Shown here: piece by piece, positions 30,301 to 37,592 of the stretch
How positions within the stretch are numbered: position 1 is the stretch's first letter
Layout: the number at the start of each line of letters is the position of its first letter
Assembly: GCA_000482145.1 (NCBI GenBank)
Contig: AUXH01000027.1
Location: 1-63,350 of the forward strand
Direction: 5' to 3'
DNA length: 63,350 bases
Source of the DNA: Strigomonas culicis
Taxonomy: Eukaryota > Euglenozoa > Kinetoplastea > Trypanosomatida > Trypanosomatidae
Program-made: the position numbers and the translations under genes
The notes under the pieces: model-generated
The model's database searches: none
What the model saw: only the letters and a program-made list of their open reading frames with translations
What the model was told of the DNA's origin: nothing

Positions 30301-33300
30301 GATGCGCACGCTTCTGCGACACCACACAGTGGACCGCCTTCTCCACAATGAAGGAAGGGATGAAAACAAACGACGCGTTGCGCTTCAGGTACAGCAGATT
30401 GTTCGACCCACCGCCCGCCGCCTGTGAGACCCCGCTGTTCGTCGCGCCGTTGTACAGCACCGAGAAATAACGGAAGATACCATCTGCGTAGACGGCCAGG
30501 ACCTCACTCTCCTCCTCCAGGTAATACAGTAAAATCGGCTCCTTGTGGTTCATGTTGTTGATGATCGTGTGGTTGAACGCCGTCGACGTCGACGTGCTTT
30601 CCGCCTGCTGCGGCAGCTGCGTGTCGGTCGAGGTCAGGAGCAGCACCATCTGCGTCACATCGTCCAGCGAAATAGGCGACTCCTGCAGCACGTGTCGGAT
30701 GCTGTTCTTCTGGAGTTTTCGGTGTGTCCCCGGCGACATCCCCGTCCACGGCATGCTCGCCAGCTCCGCCGCCTGCGCCTTCTTCTTCGTATCGGCGCTG
30801 GTCGCATTCGATGCGAAGAGCGCCGACGTCGACGGCAGGAGGACGGAGATGGACGAGACGCTGCCCAGCTCACTCATGCTGTTCTCGCAGCTCACGCCCC
30901 GCGGATGGTCCCCCGCCGTCACGGACATGGCCTGCAGCGGGTTCGGCGCCAGGCTCAGCCCATGGAATGTCTCGCCGGCCTCCCGCCTGCCCTCCTCGTC
31001 AGCGGCGTCCTCCGCGGCCTCCGCTTCCTCTTCCTGCTGGACGATACGCCGCACGCAGCCGGCGGCTGTGGCGGCCGCCGCCACCGCCGCGTCGTCGCTC
31101 GACGGCATCGACGTGATGAAGGTGTGTACGAGGCGCCCGTCCGCCGAGTGGTACAGCCGTATGTCGCCGTTGTTGAGGCCACAGCAGATGAAGAAGTGAA
31201 ACAGCGGCGTCTGAGCGCCGCTGGCCGCCGCCGCCGCCGCCGCCATCGCCACCGGCGACGACGGCGAGTGCGGCCGCTCACGCGACCGCCCGCCCGACGC
31301 CGCCCCGGCGCCGCCGTGCGGCGGAGGCGGCGTGAGGCTGCAGTGGTAGCCGCCGGTGCAGCTACAGAGCAGCAGCAGCTGCGGCGTCGCCTGCGTCGTG
31401 TGCAACTCCAGCTGCTCGTCGAAGTCGAAGATGAAGCGCGCCTTCACCTTCGCCGCACTGGCGCCGTCGCGCGTCGGCGGCCGCTGCAGCGGCGTGCTGG
31501 ACGGCGGCCGCCCGCCGGTGCTCTTCGGGCGCTGGCCGTAGTGGCTGCGCCGCGTGGAGAGCAGCTGCTCCACGATCTTGTCCACGGACGGCGAGAAGCG
31601 CTTGGCGGCGTCCAGCTCGGACAGCGTGCTGCGCGTCACGATCGCCGTGTCATTCGACCTGCCCGGTTTCCGCTCCGTTTGATGACTGCTATTCGTCGTG
31701 GTGGTGTTCTTCTCGTCGAGGGTGGAGCGGGAGGCCGTCGCAGACGCGGTCGCCGTCGCGGCGCGGTCGGCCTCCATCGCGCTGGCCGACAGGGCATCGT
31801 TCAGCTTGATGCCGAGCAGCAGCAGGCCGTTCTGCGACGACCACAGGCGCACCTCCGTCGCACTGTAGCTAATGACGTAGTTGTGGTGATGAATGCAGTA
31901 GAAGTAGTCCTGTCGCCGCCGCGCGTTCAGCAGCCACTGGTGCGGGTGGCTCGAGGACAGCGCCGCCGGGTGCCCATGGAAGAGCGGGAGAGGGAAACGG
32001 ACGGAATCCGCTTGGAAGATAAAATCGTTGTGCGCGACCACCTCCGTTTCACCCTTCTGAAATAGACACAGCAAAAAGTTATGAAAGCCCTTGAGAATCA
32101 GCTTCTGGTCGTAGTAGCTGAAGACGACGTGTTGGATCGGCATGAGCTTACTCTTGTTGGGGTTCGGCTTATGGGCATTCGCATTGTTGCGCGTCGTCGC
32201 CGTGCTGTGGCTCACCTCGTACAGGTTGAAGCCGTTTTTATTACGACTGTTGACCTCTGCGTCGTCGTCCTCGCCGCCGTCCTGGTGCACATCTCCCTTC
32301 CGCCGCTTGCCGTCCTCGCGCGTGGTGTCACCGCTCTTCGGCGCGTTCCCCGCCAACTCCTTATTGAGCGCGTAAAAGCTGAAGAGCACCTCGTGCAGCC
32401 GTATTGACCACACCTTCACGAGTCCCGACTCGTCCACGCTGATCAGCTTGTCCAGCGTGTCAACCGACTGCAGGTACACAATAGGCCGCTGATGCGGCGC
32501 GTTCGGATCCGTGAGCTCCAGCACATGGCTGTTCCCATACGTCGTGTTAATGCTGTTCGTCGCCGTCGCCGTGTTCGCAGCGGTAGCCGTGGGAGGAGGG
32601 AGGTTCGTGCTCGTGCCGCCGAGCGTGGTGGACCCAGCCGTGGAGCGCGCTGTGATGACATTGTTGAGAACGAACAGCTTGTGGCTGCCACCGCTCATGG
32701 TCGCACCGCCGCCGCCACCACCCGCACCACCACCCGCCGCGTTCGTGCCGTTCGCCGCCGCGCTGATGGAGGTGTTGTATGGAATGGAGGTCGTGAAAAA
32801 GACAAAATTCTTGAAGGGAGAGTACACCATCTTGCGGATGGGGCCCTTATTCAGATTGCCGTAGCGCTTCAGAATGGTGAACTCGTAGTGGGCGGGGGGG
32901 TGTGCGGTAGGGGTGGTAGCAGACCTCGTGCCAATCTGCTGTCTGTAGGAGGGGTTCCCATGACCAGTGTCAGCGCCGTGTGGCGCGCCATCGCCGTGCG
33001 GCGGCCCCCCGGGCACCCGCACGAGCTGCATAATCGAGATGGTGCCGTCCTGCGACGCCGTCAGGATGAACCCAATCTCCGTCACAATAATGGACGTTAT
33101 CATCTGCGCCTCCACCCCGCCATACTGTGGCTGCGGCGGCGACAGGTGGTGGTGGTGGTGGCGGGTCGCGGCAAGGATGTGGTTTCGGCACTCCAGCAGC
33201 ACGCTGTTTTTTTGGACCTGACTCGCGTTCGCTGGATTCATACTCATCGAAGTCGTGCTGTTCGCCGCATGAGCAGTCCCGCTTTGCGAATCCGACGTGT

Positions 33301-36300
33301 CCTTCGCAAACAAAAGCGCGTCGTGCAGGCTGAAGGCCACCACACTCCCGTCGCGGTAGCCCAACAGCAGTACATGCTTATAGTAGGACGGAATGAGCAA
33401 GCTACTCGCATTTGCACTGGCGTTGTTGTTGTTGTTGTTGCTATTGTCATTATCATTGTTGTTATTATTATTATTCCGCGTCAGCAAGAAGAGGAGGTCG
33501 GCGGCGCCCAGCCACTCCATCGCCGTGACCGTCTGCTCGCATTTGATGTACGCCAGCTCCGAGTGGTACGGTAAATTGCGATAGTCTTGGTTGCCATTCA
33601 GCACGCGGCTCGATTTGTTTTTGGCTGTGTCCGAGATGAGGTGTGACGTGTTGGCGTGGTACATGCTGTACACGCGGAGGTAAATATCCTTGTGTGCGGT
33701 CACGCACACATGTTTGTATTGCACGTTCATCTGCAGGTGCTTCAAGCGCAGCACGGCGTTCATCACCGCATCGTTGCTGTGGCCGTGATGATGACCATCA
33801 CTGTTCGTCGTCGTTGGGTCGATCTTGTTCTGGAACATGCGAAACACCGACACCGCCAGCGTCATTTCATTCTCCCTCTCCGTCGTGTAATACGCATTGT
33901 TCGCGCCCTCGCTCCCATTCGCGCTCGAGCTGTGCGCCGCCCCGGACTTGGCGCCGTAGCCGCCGCTGCCGCGTATGTAATCATTGTAGTCGACCGCGGC
34001 ACGCTCCTTCAGCATGCCACTCCCGTCATCGCCGCTCGGAAGGCCGCTGCGCGGGCGGCTCCCGCCCTCCGTCCCCGCGAGCGCCGAGGTGTTGTTGCGG
34101 TAGTTGAGGTTGAAGAATGCCTCGAGTGGGTGCACGTAGAGATGAAACAGCGGCACCGTCAGGCTGAGCGTGCCGAAGACGGTGTACACATTCCCCTTGT
34201 CGCTCTCCATCAACACAAACGGCGGTGAGAAGGCAGAGGCCGAAACCGACAGGCGCGAATCGGCCTCCCTCTCGTCGGCCGTGTCACCCGCGGCAGGCGC
34301 GTTGTCGGACGCCCAGAAGAGCCCCTCCTCCGCCTCGCGTCTCAGCTTCTGGAAGAGCAGCAGCGGCAGCTGGCTGTGCGTCACCGGCAGCATGGTCCCA
34401 TTGTAATGTGCCAGGCGCTCCACAAGATTATTCGCCACTGTCAAAACACTCGTGTTCGTGCTCTTGCTGGTGATGCTCGCGTATTCATGATAAAAGTTGC
34501 TGTTGGGGAACGGGGCGAGGACGAAGCGATCGGAGAAGGAGAAAACATTCGACTGACCCCCCATGTGCTCGTTATGTCGGTTCGTCATGAGGTTCTGCAG
34601 GAGAATGATTTCGTTCATCTTGGACTTGTGGTTTATGATCTCCGCCTTCTCGAGCAGACAGTTGGTCAGGCTCTGCCACGTGATGAACTGGCTGTTTTCG
34701 TGCGGCACACTCGCCGTGGAGGAGGGGTGCTGCGGCACCACGGATGCAGCGGCGGTGGTGTTCGTGTTGTAAATTCGCACAATCTCGTAGTACAACTGCG
34801 CGGCCGCGACACGGCAGCGCTGCATTGCCAGTGCGACCAGATACCGGATATCCTTCCGAAAAGACAAGTACTGATAGTAAAAACGCAAAAAGCGCCGATG
34901 TGTTTTCTCGGACGCCGACCGGTGGTGGAACGCGCCGGGGCCACTGCCGCTCGCGCTGGCGCTGCTGCTCTTCGCGCGGTACGTGGGCGGCGGGAGGTCG
35001 AGCAGCTCATCCTCCTCCTCCGGCCGCAGCGCGCCCCAGCCCTGGCAGATCTGGTCGACGCGGCCGGACGACGCGTACGTCTCCCGCAGCGGCGGCATCA
35101 GCAGATAGAGAATCGAAATAAAGTTCTCCTTCTCGATTTTGGTTGCCACTGCCTCCTTCGCGTCCCGCTTCGCCTCCTGCTTCGCGCCGCCGCCGACGCC
35201 GAATATGTGCTTCACCCGCTCCTCGTACTTCTCGTGCATTTTGATGTACGTCTCCTTGTTCGTGTAGTAGCGGTCTTCCTCCAGTCGCCGTAGCGTCTGC
35301 GCGGTCGCGTCGCTGCCATCCGCGGCAGGGGTGGCGGACCCATGCTGGATATGCGTCAGGTTATAGTAATCGGGAAAGCACAAATCGTAATCGGAAAAGT
35401 AGTATGGGTCGACAAACGTCCGTAGAAATATCGCGAAGGGGAAAAACTTCAAATAGTAAATTTGAAAGAATAATCGACTGATGACGTAGACAAAAATGGT
35501 CATGGGGATTTTCATGTGCATCTGATTGAGCTTTTCTGGCGTCAGGTTGAAGAGTAAATTATGGTTGACACTCTCCGCGTTCTGACTCGCACGCTGCTGC
35601 TGCTGCTGCTGCTGCTGCTGGTTCACACTGTCAAAACTAAAGCTGCCCTCGGGATCCTCTGCGGTATCTACGGCCTCCGGCTTTGCCTGGACCTCCTTGT
35701 TACTCTTTCGAGTGGCGCCCTTGTACGAATTGCTGGCAGCGCTGTTCAGAAACACCTTCTGCTTCTCCTCCGTCAGCACCATCTCCGTCAGCTCGTTGAA
35801 AACGTCCATGCCCCAAATGTTCTGATGATAGAGAGGGGGGCAGTGGTCGGCGTGCGTGCCGAGGCGGCCCCGTGACGGGTTCTCACCCATCCCCGTCCCC
35901 GGCCGGGAGGCGGCCGCACCGGTGTCGTCCTCATCCGAGATCAGGTAGTCCGGCGGCGGCACCACCTCCCACGCGCGCTTACTGAGGATTTCCTGCACCG
36001 TAATCCGCTCCCAGTCATACGATAGCTTGTGCGGGCTCGCGGCCTCCACGGTGCCCGGGCGGCTATCGCCCGGCAGATAGGGTCTGCCCTGCATTCGTCT
36101 CACAAAGCTGTTGTAGTTTGGAATGTGAAACACGCGCTCCAACACCTCCTCCAGTCCCTCCGTCGACGTGCCGACCAGTGGCTTCTTCTGCTGCGTCGCC
36201 GCGAGCTGCTGCTGGCGCCAGTGAGAAAAGCGCTTCTTTTGGATCCCCTCGGCGAAGTCGCACACACGCTTTTCGTAATCATAAATGCAGTGGGCGATGA

Positions 36301-36922
36301 CGCGGTTCAATTTGAGGGCGCCGTTCGGGCCTGACACGTGCCCATTGCCGTCGTCGTCATTCTCCTCCAGTGCATCTAAACACGGGTACAGCGCGTTCCA
36401 CGACGTAAGACGACTGTCGTCCCTGGGCAAGGCGCTGGAGCTCAGCATATTGATGTTGTTTGGAATTGCGGGTGTTGTGGCGGACGCGCGATAGGAGTGC
36501 ATACTTGCGTAATAGCACGACAGCTCCCGCTCCAGGTAGGTTTGGTAGTTCTTGATCTCATCGTTCTGTGCGTTGCTCCCGTGGCTCTCCTTCGCACTGG
36601 AAAAGAAATGGTCTTGGGAGTACTCACCGGGATTGCGGCGAGGGGTATTAAAAATGCACAAATGGATGTAGAACATTTTTTTTATATTCTCTAAATCGCA
36701 GAGAACCAAACTTAACGGATCGATCTCTTCCCGTTTGATGTTTTCTAAAACAGTATCGTACGAGAACTGATAGACCTGCTGAGCAAGGAGATCCGATACG
36801 CCATTAAAAGGGGGTTTGAAGTGTTTAAAGTCGTTTTTAGTGTTACCTCCACTCGTATTGTTCGTGCCACCCGCCGCATACAGCGAAGCAGTATTCAAAC
36901 TGAAGTTGTTGGGATTGGACAT
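24398..36922 (-). CDS. giant WD40-like repeat protein (4174 aa)
   Basis: I cannot assign a named family. Many blade-like segments suggest two or more beta-propellers spread over residues 1150-3100. Examples are HVLLLGYRDGSVVAFSL (about 1180), GFILTASQDGTISIMQL (about 1285), LISVDESGLVKVWSIRL (about 1495), VISYSATEVRLWSSQNG (about 1690), CCGLNNGDIRLYHSADG (about 1915), LAVYADGIFRYFSVLY (about 2145) and FVIIGNENGGCSIWAPY (about 3045). Between blades are inserts of Asn, His, Gly, Ala or Ser runs. A Gln run sits near residue 435 and an Ala run near 2430. The N-terminal 700 residues and the 3100-3650 region have few repeats and are rich in Tyr, Phe and Leu. The C-terminal 500 residues are disordered. 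No membrane span stands out. GC is lower than in most other genes here. The size suggests a cytoskeletal or flagellar scaffold (weak inference). The frame is intact throughout. Confidence 0.8.
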   Translation of the reverse strand: MSNPNNFSLNTASLYAAGGTNNTSGGNTKNDFKHFKPPFNGVSDLLAQQVYQFSYDTVLENIKREEIDPLSLVLCDLENIKKMFYIHLCIFNTPRRNPGEYSQDHFFSSAKESHGSNAQNDEIKNYQTYLERELSCYYASMHSYRASATTPAIPNNINMLSSSALPRDDSRLTSWNALYPCLDALEENDDDGNGHVSGPNGALKLNRVIAHCIYDYEKRVCDFAEGIQKKRFSHWRQQQLAATQQKKPLVGTSTEGLEEVLERVFHIPNYNSFVRRMQGRPYLPGDSRPGTVEAASPHKLSYDWERITVQEILSKRAWEVVPPPDYLISDEDDTGAAASRPGTGMGENPSRGRLGTHADHCPPLYHQNIWGMDVFNELTEMVLTEEKQKVFLNSAASNSYKGATRKSNKEVQAKPEAVDTAEDPEGSFSFDSVNQQQQQQQQQRASQNAESVNHNLLFNLTPEKLNQMHMKIPMTIFVYVISRLFFQIYYLKFFPFAIFLRTFVDPYYFSDYDLCFPDYYNLTHIQHGSATPAADGSDATAQTLRRLEEDRYYTNKETYIKMHEKYEERVKHIFGVGGGAKQEAKRDAKEAVATKIEKENFISILYLLMPPLRETYASSGRVDQICQGWGALRPEEEDELLDLPPPTYRAKSSSASASGSGPGAFHHRSASEKTHRRFLRFYYQYLSFRKDIRYLVALAMQRCRVAAAQLYYEIVRIYNTNTTAAASVVPQHPSSTASVPHENSQFITWQSLTNCLLEKAEIINHKSKMNEIILLQNLMTNRHNEHMGGQSNVFSFSDRFVLAPFPNSNFYHEYASITSKSTNTSVLTVANNLVERLAHYNGTMLPVTHSQLPLLLFQKLRREAEEGLFWASDNAPAAGDTADEREADSRLSVSASAFSPPFVLMESDKGNVYTVFGTLSLTVPLFHLYVHPLEAFFNLNYRNNTSALAGTEGGSRPRSGLPSGDDGSGMLKERAAVDYNDYIRGSGGYGAKSGAAHSSSANGSEGANNAYYTTERENEMTLAVSVFRMFQNKIDPTTTNSDGHHHGHSNDAVMNAVLRLKHLQMNVQYKHVCVTAHKDIYLRVYSMYHANTSHLISDTAKNKSSRVLNGNQDYRNLPYHSELAYIKCEQTVTAMEWLGAADLLFLLTRNNNNNNNDNDNSNNNNNNASANASSLLIPSYYKHVLLLGYRDGSVVAFSLHDALLFAKDTSDSQSGTAHAANSTTSMSMNPANASQVQKNSVLLECRNHILAATRHHHHHLSPPQPQYGGVEAQMITSIIVTEIGFILTASQDGTISIMQLVRVPGGPPHGDGAPHGADTGHGNPSYRQQIGTRSATTPTAHPPAHYEFTILKRYGNLNKGPIRKMVYSPFKNFVFFTTSIPYNTSISAAANGTNAAGGGAGGGGGGATMSGGSHKLFVLNNVITARSTAGSTTLGGTSTNLPPPTATAANTATATNSINTTYGNSHVLELTDPNAPHQRPIVYLQSVDTLDKLISVDESGLVKVWSIRLHEVLFSFYALNKELAGNAPKSGDTTREDGKRRKGDVHQDGGEDDDAEVNSRNKNGFNLYEVSHSTATTRNNANAHKPNPNKSKLMPIQHVVFSYYDQKLILKGFHNFLLCLFQKGETEVVAHNDFIFQADSVRFPLPLFHGHPAALSSSHPHQWLLNARRRQDYFYCIHHHNYVISYSATEVRLWSSQNGLLLLGIKLNDALSASAMEADRAATATASATASRSTLDEKNTTTTNSSHQTERKPGRSNDTAIVTRSTLSELDAAKRFSPSVDKIVEQLLSTRRSHYGQRPKSTGGRPPSSTPLQRPPTRDGASAAKVKARFIFDFDEQLELHTTQATPQLLLLCSCTGGYHCSLTPPPPHGGAGAASGGRSRERPHSPSSPVAMAAAAAAASGAQTPLFHFFICCGLNNGDIRLYHSADGRLVHTFITSMPSSDDAAVAAAATAAGCVRRIVQQEEEAEAAEDAADEEGRREAGETFHGLSLAPNPLQAMSVTAGDHPRGVSCENSMSELGSVSSISVLLPSTSALFASNATSADTKKKAQAAELASMPWTGMSPGTHRKLQKNSIRHVLQESPISLDDVTQMVLLLTSTDTQLPQQAESTSTSTAFNHTIINNMNHKEPILLYYLEEESEVLAVYADGIFRYFSVLYNGATNSGVSQAAGGGSNNLLYLKRNASFVFIPSFIVEKAVHCVVSQKRAHLLAMAPATGKHHGSSHHKSGSHHSTLKGTHSGVEHGTEGGAPHRAAAPVNTAAAATVCLETDVVQFACVNPHLQIIAVVLITGRVFIYDLQPLASQPANPSSAAGASGKTYDIHEKQVLLTSFTIPQLLSVQCISFAAAYPLFIVVADCPSAQLPTENTAATAASRDEYNNLIFFYALPTAKCYQLLFPFYKAIQQDRASRSFPFEGETAGAATAATAAAAAAAAAAAADADAADVGPLLWIHPFHINHSYHEEEREEPPVTINAPSTPSAAAAAAETTATIQRSCNSIISTIHFEPFCCTLYIGTKNGFVISYALTHLCAAFQMEPIVLNCNQKEFFSDAEKNHFYSFYAALNTKRYTQTGERVNQQLSTTPHDAMYDMISSFLFIVFGIDNSTVMQKRNNNNSSTNNNSSSKDHPHNKNTSFSLESYYMNHKEVFVTSRKDRALRNSQSMTSLGTAHRRSLTSRAHGSMSEEGGISKQRPVLQLESFSLSDVLIAFSILYDIVRRIDVYHKTADQKHHLHDDTNAQSLEEVMLRSILSYQHNMSSGHHHHHAHAPQEAQRRRRTLVAKQPLSHFVFESLKARQPQEEDADGGSRESPQLALNEEHVQAIRDQIRAALSCVRENSYAAPPPTSATHKGKHASSASLRHAHKSAPTPQHSVYSFYLVELLFKRHTVYINESSPLLLLSPPALLARARLENYYYYTMQRDERDAAAKEAQRSAARSRCGSGIHPSSNAPMFEASSHSNKWLSYGEDILPLLLSASLQHANPQDSENSSNQKGRSRILKEIEIINEIENTNLAYTNRHRSSGGSSFAIRQSIEKLKVNSISCNVNKKNQFVIIGNENGGCSIWAPYTAAKIISFNNYNSYALLYQQFHYMSGAANADDAAAATNAGEAVTDEAQDDAGVRNTTETNKKNRKKINSNEISLFFHQILKIGETIKKKYLTCYLKHKENAKRKYVESGGSKPAAATRVSAADAAAPAAKDGGSSFAHRMSNIIEADFLKNYEDEKAFDLLQKAYQQEVEGEEGAAPGTSSQGERPGSRRKDAAGARAVEDDVTDDRNAHLLPHTSAYHYYYYMRACERLTDDRSSLSEAASPETIFALRRYFAHVAAVVDYYRETYQTDRRPDGAAGSCCEAYFDSINASNTCALGGSGATSGDGDSFVLEDYFFILFNRHELSRVEECVPDVYFTAVDVALSALLHRLLYFFNSGDVAAAGGGSTTGASGGVPSAILSEFEPLLRQQEATGSPSRHAPPTANRRLLFNYKNYHLVARMTTYYYHQLDGGEVRRAVREAGAQAAAEDQQRQKRAEALKRLRSLSNRSEVEGVELNTTNEDPKDESVASLESTDFSDAMWLLMQPRKGHDRALLRLQLTQQCSVGLNDEQFFYIAYFYHFRNYRLWLPATVKRDADGAGSPRGLVGAAETLLPPARRVSKRSSSACGLNYTVHHFCGFNSRYEEKANTNILNAIFNLAATTTVASSNNSSSGNPDKHVDRIPAPLTPSMNLLPTTLSSTYNNSTTSTANTHAYNVSALNSLDPTAINPWLLQFTMLYPHFAYRLTAQSYVHKVEPGAASMALPANEGIWTGPPAKPTTTQTPPPRAETAEPEAVDALAASNTGKNAATTSPLLSTSSLSLAFVLTTTANNNASNALMNCASASAVTPNASPPPMLALNTAATAATPLHASRRNSDTNVFYVTEPALAASPCYSEVGTHVTEDVAKREDGNGSLPSSSSSSGGVALFNETLNNANTIYHMDRAGRSSSHITDSHSTMHHNADLRTNFTEAELFLLSGQPKRKPFALRGTGTLPRPRPESPSPPPAAGRGAAHTPTLPRGRAVSASKSLFPPMHPTTSSTRLSGILNGSQRRAMSSTAPLPLAPTTAGGGSGVRPSSSRAYAFGPSIGSRTATASVRRSVAATTVAAPASLARRQEEQLVRLLQADRQVQQESGMSAVPGLGSKPGSGRPLDRTR
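29610..29660 (-). repeat. Ala-coding GC-rich trinucleotide tract in the giant gene
   Basis: An in-frame GCN run encodes more than a dozen consecutive alanines between propeller-like segments. It keeps the frame and is a likely site of length variation. Confidence 0.8.
35594..35620 (-). repeat. CAG/CTG tract encoding poly-Gln in the giant gene
   Basis: Pure CTG units on the plus strand read as consecutive Gln codons in the gene. Confidence 0.88.
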
Positions 36923-36973
36923 CGAAAGCGAAAAAAAAAACTATACAGTAGAGAAACAGCACTGTGTGTGCGT

Positions 36974-36997
36974 CTAAACGAAAAAAAGGAAATCGAA
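36974..36997 (-). promoter_or_regulatory. predicted trans-splice acceptor for the giant WD40-like gene
   Basis: On the minus strand the tract GATTTCCTTTTTTTCG is followed by TTTAG, with the AG at 36975-36974. The predicted 5' UTR is 51 nt, pyrimidine-rich and without ATG. Further AGs lie closer to the start. Confidence 0.55.
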
Positions 36998-37592
36998 GTG
37001 TCGAAGCTGATACAAACACAACACTGAGAATAAAAAGAACACTTTTATTGTATCGGTCGCAGATTAGCTTCTGCTTGCAAACACTCTGATCCCTATTTGT
37101 ATTTCTTTTCTTGCTGTAGCAAAAAAAAAAAAAGACAAGAAAACAAAAAGAAAAAAAGAAAAAAAAACTAAAATAACTAAGAAGAAGAAAAGGTTTAAAA
37201 AAACAACTATGAGTTTCTTCTACTGAATTCTCTTTTTTTTTCTTTGTACTATAACTTTTTTTTCTTTTTGTACGTCTCTCTTTCAAAAACCTGCACAACC
37301 TATATCGATGCAGAGAAACACATATATGAAGTGTGAGAACGACGAAGAGAGAGCCCAATGGTAAAGAGCAGCATAGCCTTTTGAAAATAAAAATGAAACT
37401 TCTCTTTTTTTGTTATTTGGATTGTACACGGAGCTAAAATGAAAACCTCATATATAGAACTGTTTTTTATCGTTAATTATTTTTGAAGCAAACAAGAATA
37501 CTCTCTCTTTTTTTTTCCCTTCATTTCAGGACTGAGAAAAAAAAAAGAAAAAAAATAAACTTGTTGGGAGCAAAAAAAAAAAAATAGCCTTC
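36998..37592. other. intergenic spacer
   Basis: AT-rich spacer with long purine runs on the plus strand. It should include the 3' UTR of the malonyl-CoA decarboxylase gene. No additional feature seen. Confidence 0.65.
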
